Assembly: GCA_934045075.1 (NCBI GenBank)
Contig: OW203726.1
Coordinates: forward strand, 5,341,535 to 5,405,534
DNA: 64,000 bases
Source: Yponomeuta sedellus
Lineage: Eukaryota; Arthropoda; Insecta; Lepidoptera; Yponomeutidae
Direction of reading: 5' to 3'
This document shows, one piece after another, positions 55,388-64,000 of this stretch. A program made the translations under genes and the position numbers. The number at the start of each line of letters is the position of its first letter. The first letter of the stretch is position 1. The notes under the pieces were generated by a model. The model ran no database searches. It was not told where the DNA came from and worked only from the letters and a program-made list of their open reading frames with translations.

Positions 55388-58300
55388 TTAAGGCGTATTA
55401 ACAGTCACCTTATGCCCCTTCATAGCCCGCCGCTCCTTGCTCTTCCCGAACTTCGTGCAATCGAAAACAAAAGCTAGAATGGCGATTAGAGCAAACACAG
55501 CGTATAACACTGCTAGGGCCACTAGGAATCCCTCTTGGGTCCACTGCCAGAGATTGTCTGAAGATAGATAGTCGTAGTTGAAAAGAACTTGAGTGCCGTT
55601 GGGCGGTGGGCACGGTGACTGCACTATTATGTCTTGGTAGGGTCTCTGCAATGAGAATGAGATAGGTAGTGTTAGGTTACATTGGATTGAATCTAAGCTA
55701 CATACAGACATGGGGTAACAGTCATTACTTAGTTGGGTTAGATTAGGACCAAATTTTCCCTAAGCAGTCTATAAATCTGGTCTTAACTTTTGTATGGTTG
55801 AAGTTTTGAATGTTTAGTTGACCCCGAGCCATTATTCCACAAACAATAAGTTCTTTGCTTACACTGAATTAGCTAAGTTTAATCTTCTCACGTCTCTTCT
55901 GTTTAATATATTTCACTGACCTGTTTATTAGTGCACCTCATCTCCTTATTAATACTGCTCTTCAGCGCAATCTCGCTCAGTTCCATCTTCAGTAATTCCG
56001 GGATAAGCCACCTAGATGGTGACACGTATTCCAGCCACTTCACATATCGCGGGAAGTCTTCTTGGTGTAACATTACGCCGTTTACTAAGGTGGTCAGCAG
56101 GAGGCATAGGCCAGCGATTACGGAAGCTGTTTTCTCCATCGGTATTAGAAATATGGACGCTCGGCACAGCATTTGAGTGCTGATTAGGTAGAGGATCATG
56201 TAACCTGAAAAGGTACAAAAGTTTTAGGAAAACATCCACCCAGAAGTTGCTTGTTGCTCTGTAACACTTTATAGCCAAACCTTAAATATTCGGAAATATA
56301 TTCTTGGTTCAGCAAAATATTTTAGGATAAAATACAAACCTAAATACAGATAGAACCCATCGAAGGAGGCTGTTGACTGAGCGTACAAGCCACTCATTGC
56401 ATAACTTGGAACCAGATAAGCCAACCACGTAATCACTGCCGACCATATCTCCAAGAATTGCTGAAAGAATAACATCACATGGTTAAGACTGGTACTTGTT
56501 CATAAAAACCATTACTTTCGATAAGATAGTAGGATTATACGAACTCTGTAACTCTTGAAATAAATAAGGTGGCCATTGAAATAGCATTTTCCATACCAAC
56601 GTAGTTTGTTGGTTTTTATTCACACACGACATGCTAGATCGCAATGAAACTTTGTCATAACGTTTAGAGAATACAAATCACGATCAAACTTTGATTTTTG
56701 TCATCTAATCGCCTTTAGATACTGTGGCAGCAAATTAACACTCTAAACCAAATGACAATGGCGAGTGAGACATACTTAGCGTCTTTAAAGATTCGTCCCA
56801 ACGACCCGAGCAGCAGAATTGTTTTAACCGCGATTATGGTCAAAATAATTCTACATTTAGGATTTTCCTAACGAGGATCTTTCTTGGGCATACATATAAT
56901 GGAAGTCAATGATACCAAAATATTAAACGTCACAAAAGTTAACAAGAGAAATCTAATGAAAACTTACGTCACAAATGATAAACACAATCCGCGAATACAG
57001 CCCCACGGCTATATCTCGCTCCACGTGCTGTCTCATAGAACTAGCTTCGCGGACACTTAGCCAGAGCATGATCGGCCACGCGGTCAGGCACATCACCGTG
57101 TAGTGGTAGCCTACGCGGTCGTTCTGGGTTAGCTGGAAAAAATGGTCTTAAAATCAACTGCTCGTGAGTGCCTGGGCCTCTTATCTGCCTGGTCAACTAC
57201 GAATCAGGTCGGTATTAGTGTCGTGTTAGTTTAGCGCTGATTCTGAGACTGATCTTGATCTGACTGTCTGCCGACTTTTCTTGTTAACTACCTACTTTCT
57301 ACGTTTTGAAAATAAAAATAATATTAATGAGGTCTAGTTCTCTCTGTCATTTAGACCTGTGAGGATGCTGTTGAAGTCAAAATTTACTTTACTGGTGAAA
57401 AAGCTCTGGAGAACCACCGTGTTTACAACTTCAACCAGTGGGATCTACTGAATTGCTGGCAATAAGCTACAGTTCCGGCTATGCACTTCTTCTTTTCGTG
57501 TCAGCGATTCGACCAGTCTATATTCTTCCTGACCAATCGTTGGCCACTGCAATCGCAGCAGCCTTAGCCTCTATTAGGTCCTCCAGAGTGCAGGTGTAAT
57601 GGCACAATTGGCATTGGCGCAGGAGCACTCTAGTCTCTCTTCCTATTTTAAGTCTCACTACATCGCACATAGTGGTGGGCTCAGCTTTTGACTTTTTTCT
57701 CGAATTGAATGTCCCCAACTATATGTATAACATAACATTTACATATAGGCACATACATTGCTTCTGGCCCTACACTAGGATACCCTGTGTCGTGGGAACC
57801 AGAAACAACGACATCACAAACATGTAAACATCCAAGACCTGGTGTTTTTTTTTTTGTCCCCAGCCGGGGTTCGAACCAACATGCACACGCAACAAAAATA
57901 ATGTTCTCGTATTTCGAAAGCTACCGAGTTTTGCCATGCGACGTCCGGACAATGAACTTTTACCTTGGCGTCGGTTGAAGGCAGATCCCAAAAGACAGTG
58001 CCGGTGATGAGAGACATGATAGCTGCAATTAGGATTCGCGTGATCAGGTTGGACATCGTTGTCATTTGCGTGAACACGAGGGTTTTTCTGTTGAAGAAAG
58101 ATTGAGTAAGTCCAGATAAGAAAATAATATGACAACAACCATGTTACAAAATGCCAAAGACAGATACTGTTACAGAGTAGATTGCGGTCATGGTCGATGA
58201 TACAGTAAACGCTGCTTTATGCAGTGTATGACTAAAAAATTAAGCTCATCAAAAATTTTACTGAAACAGAGTAATCATAGAGTAAAAATAGTGTAATCAT

Positions 58301-61300
58301 GTGGGTACAGTGATATCGTTCCGATGTTAAACCTAACTGCAAAGTAGGTAGTCGGGGCTGTAAGTAATGCAATTTGCTTAAGTCAGATGTCGCTGCCTGT
58401 ACGTAATACAGAGAATAGTGTAAAGAGGTTCGAAATTTCACTGATGCTGTGAGTCGCCCATTGGCTCAATTGGTAGAGCGCTGGCACGGATAGCCAGAGG
58501 TTGCGGGTTCGATTCCCGGCATGGGTCAAATTTTTAGCCTCTAAATAGGTTTTTGAAATAGAGTAGCTGGGTAAAGACATTTCAGAAAATCCAAGAATAC
58601 GCAAGCACGTCTTGAGGAAATCGATTGGTAACCTGTGTCAAGTTAGACCAAGAAAAAGCGGAAGAACTTACTGAAATAAAGCAGCGGCCCTCAACAAGCC
58701 ATTCGGAGCCCTATGGGGTGCAGGTAAAGGCACTGGCGGTGGAGGTTCAGGGGGCGCCTGTGCTCCTGCAAATACGCCGGCCAGGGCTTCGATACGGGAC
58801 GATGACTCCAACATCGCCGCTGGAGATAAATCGTCCAAGGTGACCAGGTCCACTGAAAAGATAAATAACAACATCGTAAACTCGTAATGAATTAGCGTGT
58901 ATCTCGGAGGGGTAGGGCAGGACTAGGGTTTGAGGACCGAGACGCCCCAAGTGCACATAAATCATGAATACAGTCTATATACATTGTATTTTAGGTATGT
59001 ATTTATTAAAATAAAAAAAAACACGTTACATAATGTTATAATAAGGCCCCACAAAAATAATTACTTGGTTTGACTGTGGGAGCAGTCTCGTTTACAATAG
59101 TTTTACCAGAGATTTTATAAAGCCTTTTTACATAAGATTTGCACCCTAGCACTTTCTGATAATAAGGATAACTTAACTAAATTCTTGAAATTATTATTAT
59201 TATTATCATCACACTATAGGGTTTAGGCCCTTCTCTCAGAGAGATTATGGGACTATTTACGACGCGTGCCCACCCTAAATTAGCATTTTCATGTACTGAG
59301 GTGTGTAAACACCTCAGACACTGAGGTTTCTTCACGATGGTTTCCTTCACAGATAGCTGTGCTATGTGGCTAGGATATTATCGCAAGCAATATTTGTATA
59401 TAACAGAGAATTGTCGCTGTCAAATCCTAACGTAAAATGTCACTTACAGTAGTAGTCGGAAGGGTTCTTGTACGCGGGGCAAGGATAGTCGATTGAGGCG
59501 AAATATGGCAACATGTCTCTCCTGTACCCGCTGAACATAGTCCTCCCAGCAGATATCAGAACTACCTGCGAAGGGAATGGACAATTGCATGATTTAACAG
59601 TTAATATATAATCCGCTATTTGACACGTATCAAATTTGACGCGATAAATGAATATTTCCTATAGTATTTAACGTAAGAAACCGAAATATATTGATTTTGC
59701 TAAGTATGCAGGATGGCTGCAAAATTTGCAAAGTAAAAAAATTTTTTCCTCGTTTAATTCGTAACGGCGAAAACGCTATCCGCCATCTTGAAACCATCTA
59801 AAGTATATAAACAAACATCTTTCAGCCAGAGCCAGTGGACATTGATTATTATAGGACTTACATCAAAGTGGTCTTCACATAATACACCCGAGTTTCAATT
59901 GATAAAGAGTATAAACCATAGAGAAACCTGGCACGTAAATGGTATTCCGTTCTCTCTTTCACATGAAAAACGCTTACGAGCACAAGAGGGATTGCTAACA
60001 AGTGGTATTGCTACTACAAATTCATAAATGTACGAAGTCACACATGCTATTCATACATGCCTGAATCAAAACCAGGACTCTGATGTGAGGCAGGCTTTCT
60101 ACCAATGCACTATCCATCACCACTTACTAGAGAACAGATTAAGCTATGAGATATGAATATTGTGTTATGACAAATTGTATTTGTCTCGGATAACGTTGAT
60201 TTACCTTAGTGAGCATAGAGAAGATCTCGTACGTCGGCGGGTGTAGAGACATTATAACCACCCTCCCCGTACTGGCCCAGTTTCTTAAATATTCTACCAG
60301 AAAGAAAGTGTCGAAGATATCCATTTCCTGAAAAACCAAAAGAACTTGAGCACAACACTGAGAGTCAATCGATACACTAAGAACGGATAGGGCCGGTTTC
60401 TAAATTGCGAATTTTAATAAGTAAATACTTAAGTAACGTTCTGTCACGCTCGTTTCTGAGAAATTCGAAGAGACAGCAATACAGTTAACTATTTACTTAG
60501 CCAAATTCTCAATTCAAAAACTGGCCGATAGTCTTTTTAAAACTGAATGCATTTTCATCTGCAACACAGAGCCACTCAAAAATTTAATATTTCAGAGCAT
60601 TTTGTCTTTCAATTTCCATGTATAACTACAGTTTTTAGCCTCTAAATGGGTTTTTTAACTACAGTTTGCTGTAAGTTTTTGTAAAGATTCTGTGGTAGGG
60701 ACCGCGTGAATAGTAACATCTATTATATTACCTTGGTGGGCTGATCTAGTATTAAAATTGCCATGTCCAGCAGAAGTTGGCAGGCTACATTGAGGCGGCG
60801 GATCTCAGACCGTGTGAGGCGCCCCACGTTTGTGTCTCTCACTTGTTCAAGTCCAAGCTCTTCGATCAGCAGGTTTATCTGGAGGAATTTGTTACAAAAA
60901 GATCAGACGAAGAAGATTAATAGATAATCCACAGCTTAAGATACTTTTGCCCATTTGGGTACAGAATTATATTATTGCAGGATTGAAACGTCAGGACCAA
61001 TGTTTTCAAGGTCGTCATTTGCAGTACTTAATTAATGTCGTATGTGACTAGTCAAATTCCCGCTCAAAAAATAGAATAGAATATATTTATTTGTCTTCAA
61101 GCGAAATAAGACACAACAATCACTTATACTTGAGGCATTAATGACAGTTTAAAGAGACTTTTATTTAACAGTTTATAAATTAAAAATGAAGACAAAAAAT
61201 CGCTTCCTCGGCTACAAAATGCGGACGCCAAAATAAATTCGACATTTACTATTATGTTACCCTAGAATAGAGCTCGTTATTGGTTTCTTAGTTGGTGTGG

Positions 61301-63773
61301 TTGCTCGTTAGACATGTAAAGTGAAAATTATATGCATTTCAATATGCAGTAGTTGTAGTAGCAGTAGCTGAATATGGTCTGATGTAATGTAATGAACTTA
61401 CATCAGGTCTAGTGGGTCTACAGTCAAACAAATACTGTCAGTTTCATACCCGGTCTCTGTCATCCATCTTGACATGACTGTGGTTATGTCTCGGCCGGCG
61501 GAGCGCCGCGTGGAATCGCAGCGTGTGCTCCACCGTCATTGATGGACAGAGTGACGTGTCTTTCCGGACGTACGCTGCCACTTTACGCAGGGTTGATGAC
61601 GCCACGGGCTGCCCGTTGAGGACTATGTCGCCCGTCAGTTTCTGGAGTGAAGCAAGGAGTTTTGATACCAGTCCAGTCAGTAGACGGCCAATCATTTCGT
61701 ATAAAAAATTACGGACCTCAAAACTGAAGTGAACTTTAGAAGAATATTTGCTATCTACAATGAAAAGTTAAATTCAAGCAATCTTATTTTTAGAGTGCAT
61801 ACCTACCTACGACACGACGATCTTAACCTCTTCACGTCGGCAAACTTGATGGACCACAAATAAAAGTGATCGATTAGACATCATGTGAACGCTTAGACAA
61901 ACGCATAAGCTATCATTGTCACGCTTTTTTGCACACGAAACTCATGAAAATAATTTAGTGCAAGTTGGCGAGGAGGATAAAAAACCGTGTTTCGCCATGC
62001 TACACCAATGTTGTCTCTTCACGATGGTCCATCGAGTTGGTATTACGGTAACTTATTTGCAAAAAATCGGAGATTTGGAAGCGGGAAGAGGGAAGTTTTC
62101 TTTGTCTTTAGAGTCGAAGTAAAAATGTTTACCTTCCGAACGCCTGCTAGCACGTCCAACAGCCCACTCGCCTCAGGTTGCGATGTCGCTAAGACGGCCA
62201 GGATTTCTCCCGATTTGACTTCAAAACTGAGACCTGACACCAGTAGAGTTGACTTATTTTCCGGTGCAGTGATTTCTAAAGTGTTTACCTGAAAAAGATA
62301 AGGAAAGTGAAGAATGCTGGCTTTTCATAAAAACAAGTTCCGTTAATTTTTTTCCTTCTATTTCGATGTTCAATTTTCAAGGCCTCTTCAATTTTCTAAG
62401 TTCTATTTGAATTCTCTTTACTTTATAAACAATATCCGTATTGAGTTATTATTAAAATCCATTACTTTTATCATAGGCTACGTTTATAGATCACTTGTCA
62501 TTTAAAAATTATTTCTGCTACATTATTATTCTAAGAGTTTAAGTTGTTTCTGTGCTTCTACATCACTAGCGATGTTAGGTCGAAATAAACTGAAATTGCT
62601 ATTTTGTATTTTTGGCAATAATCTGCCAATAAAGTGTGCTACTCACGTAATAATTAGGATAGATGTAAGCGGAATGCGTGTAGCCGTCCAGGTGGTCACC
62701 AGGTCGAAGCGTGGAGAGCTTCCGCGACTGCGCCAGCGACATATGGCTGCCGGCCTTGGACATCCGCCCGCCGAGGTGCGACGGCGACATTAGATAGCTG
62801 GGAAAGACGGCGAGATTAGGAAATTAGTAAGTGTTTAATTTGAGGATGTAATTAGTGGCCTTGAACAGGTGGTTGGTGCGGACGCGACTAAGTGGTGGAA
62901 AGTTGGAAGTGCAATAAAGAACCACTGGTCGGGAAACTGATTCCTGGAACGCTGACCGCTGACGCTCAGCCGTTGTTGTTACTATTAGGTATCAGCCTCA
63001 GTTGTGAATATCAGCATTTTACGAGCTACCAATAGTTTTGTACTCTTTCCAATTGTTTTTTTAGCGTTGTATATTCTGTGATCTGTGGCAATTTTAATGT
63101 CTTCTTTTTCAATGTAAGTATTGATGGAGACTCCAGCTGCAATACCGTTGGTGTATAAATCTGCCATCTTGATCTAAATAGCAGATCTCTTAGAAATACT
63201 GACACAATAGTAGGTGAGTAATTAACCTAAATGGCTTAAAAAACTTTTATAACACCCTTAGATAATCAATGCCTCTGGGAAGGGTTCTCAGTATGCTGGC
63301 TACGTGACCTCGTTGGATGGACTCTAAGTTCGTTACGGCTTAGGTATACGATATGAATTCATGACAGCCAAAATCTGTATTCCGAACGCCATGCTACATT
63401 GAATTCCAATGGGAAAATAAATGTCTCATGACTCCGTCGAGTTATCTTATTTTTAAGCAACAAATTACCAACCCTTCGAATATTTTGCGTCCACGCTTTC
63501 AGTACGCATGGGCGAGAATCGGCTCCCTGGTCATCTGATGATAGGCTGATGTCTAGCGACTTGACTAGGTCCTAATGGCTAAAAATATCACAAAAACTCT
63601 CACCTATGGTGGTCATTATCCACAGCATAGTCCGCGACGCTACTCCGTCGGTTGGTCCCGTACTGTGCGCGCTGGTGCGGCCGACCATCGATTCCCAAGA
63701 GATTCGCTTCGCTCATGGACTTGTTTCTCGAGTTAGTCCAGTGGTTTTCATTGCGGATTCCCGCCTGGTGCAT
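55388..63773 (-). CDS. ABCG8: ABCG8-like half-transporter with degenerate ATPase domain, thirteen exons
   Basis: Exons, 5' to 3': 63604-63773, 62647-62797, 62133-62288, 61450-61641, 60732-60878, 60205-60327, 59448-59565, 58672-58852, 57964-58087, 56968-57132, 56340-56460, 55921-56204, 55388-55645. All have GT/AG borders and matching phases, giving 729 aa. Layout: N-terminal tail, nucleotide-binding domain (about 108-345), six membrane segments (about 415-710), with an extracellular Cys/NGT loop before the last. ABCG landmarks: LLDVLAG, LPNLTVRETL-like CPSMTVEHTL, SLHPPTYEIF, DYPCPAYKNPSDYYLDL. Catalytic motifs are missing: Walker A reads ATSQPEASG (141-149), the Q-loop Gln is Lys, the signature reads LTRSE (244-248), Walker B ends DQ (268-269) instead of DE. 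H301 is kept. ABCG5/ABCG8 pair to export sterols in vertebrates, so this is probably a non-hydrolysing partner. The Met at 63773 is likely but not certain; an acceptor at 63801-63803 suggests a 5' exon further right. Confidence 0.88.
57725..57882 (-). repeat. Truncated tRNA-headed SINE (family B) in an ABCG8 intron
   Basis: ATAACATTTACATATAGGCACATACATTGCTTCTGGCC to CCCCAGCCGGGGTTCGAACC: a minus copy cut off just after the B box, so the A box is lost. It sits in the intron between exons 57964-58087 and 56968-57132. Confidence 0.7.
58290..58556 (+). repeat. Long SINE (family A with 5' extension) in an ABCG8 intron
   Basis: AATCATGTGGGTACAGTGATATCGTTCCGATGTTAAACC to GCATGGGTCAAATTTTTAGCCTCTAAATAGGTTTTTGAA repeats 53520-53815 almost base for base, minus the last TTGTCC..GTGCATT tail. 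The A and B boxes are intact. It is antisense to the gene. Confidence 0.75.
59190..59330 (+). repeat. Dispersed repeat fragment in an ABCG8 intron
   Basis: CATCACACTATAGGGTTTAGGCCCTTCTCTCAGAGAGATTATGGGACTATTTACGACGCGTGCCCACC is the relative of 8080-8200. It ends near GGTTTCCTTCACAGATAGCTG. No ORF. Confidence 0.4.
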
Positions 63774-63800
63774 GGCCACTAAGGGGACGCCTGACGGATG

Positions 63801-63803
63801 CTG
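63801..63803 (-). other. Possible splice acceptor upstream of the ABCG8 start
   Basis: On the minus strand TTTCCATATTTCCTCAG precedes CATCCGTCAGGCGTCCCC and the ATG at 63773. If used, a 5' exon (non-coding, or supplying more N-terminus) lies beyond 63803, possibly outside the window. The open frame to 63899 is then intron read-through. Confidence 0.4.
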
Positions 63804-64000
63804 AGGAAATATGGAAACGAGCAGTAGTAGAACCAGAATAGAACAGCGTTCAAGTTGAGTTATGGTGTTCAAAATTGGTTTTGTCAGTTCTTTCGACAAA
63901 ATGAATGACTTTTTTTAACTATAACTTTCGTAAGCACTACACGTTACTCGTATTGATTTGCAACCTGATATTAGATCAAAGCGAAACCTGGTCGGACGTC

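Noticed and set aside
63600..63899. ABCG8 start at 63899 (MSKELTKPIL...)
   Set aside because: The upstream part includes a good splice acceptor tract (TTTCCATATTTCCTCAG), so it is more likely intron or 5' untranslated. Kept as an alternative.

Overview
The window is AT-rich, intron-containing animal DNA full of short interspersed repeats. It looks like a moth or butterfly (Lepidoptera): tRNA-headed and 5S-rRNA-headed SINEs, many TA-flanked MITEs, mariner-type elements, non-LTR retrotransposon tails and insect-type short introns. The order assignment is an inference from repeat style and protein resemblance. No species can be named.

Three host genes can be assembled by hand. (1) A (6-4) photolyase on the minus strand (12138-13752, two exons, 508 aa). 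(2) A homologue of the sperm flagellum protein SPATA6 on the plus strand (19278-50495, nine exons, 388 aa). Its introns are swollen to about 30 kb by transposons. An RFX X-box-like site lies about 240 bp upstream of its ATG. (3) An ABCG half-transporter closest to ABCG8 on the minus strand (55388-63773, thirteen phase-consistent exons, about 729 aa). Its nucleotide-binding domain has lost Walker A, the Q-loop Gln, the signature motif and the catalytic Glu.

Region by region: 1-12 kb is intergenic, with SINEs, MITEs and a truncated LINE. Next come the photolyase at 12.1-13.8 kb and MITEs with a 1.7 kb long-inverted-repeat element at 14-18.6 kb. SPATA6 runs from 19.3 to 50.5 kb. Its introns hold a 340 bp TTTA/TTTG microsatellite, several 5S-derived SINEs close to exon edges, a DD41D Tc1/mariner element with about 460 bp inverted repeats (25032-27748), a Jockey-like LINE, a 3x92 bp tandem repeat, a mariner split by a SINE, and a decayed Transib/RAG1-like transposon with CACGGTG ends (37703-41999). 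From 50.5 to 55.4 kb is intergenic with SINEs. The ABCG8-like gene fills the rest.

The three host genes do not form a pathway: DNA repair, sperm tail assembly and membrane lipid transport. The photolyase and SPATA6 are divergent, and SPATA6 and ABCG8 are convergent. The least ordinary content is the degenerate ABCG8 ATPase site, the SPATA6 gene with repeats pressed against its splice sites, the 5S-headed SINE family and the RAG1-like element.
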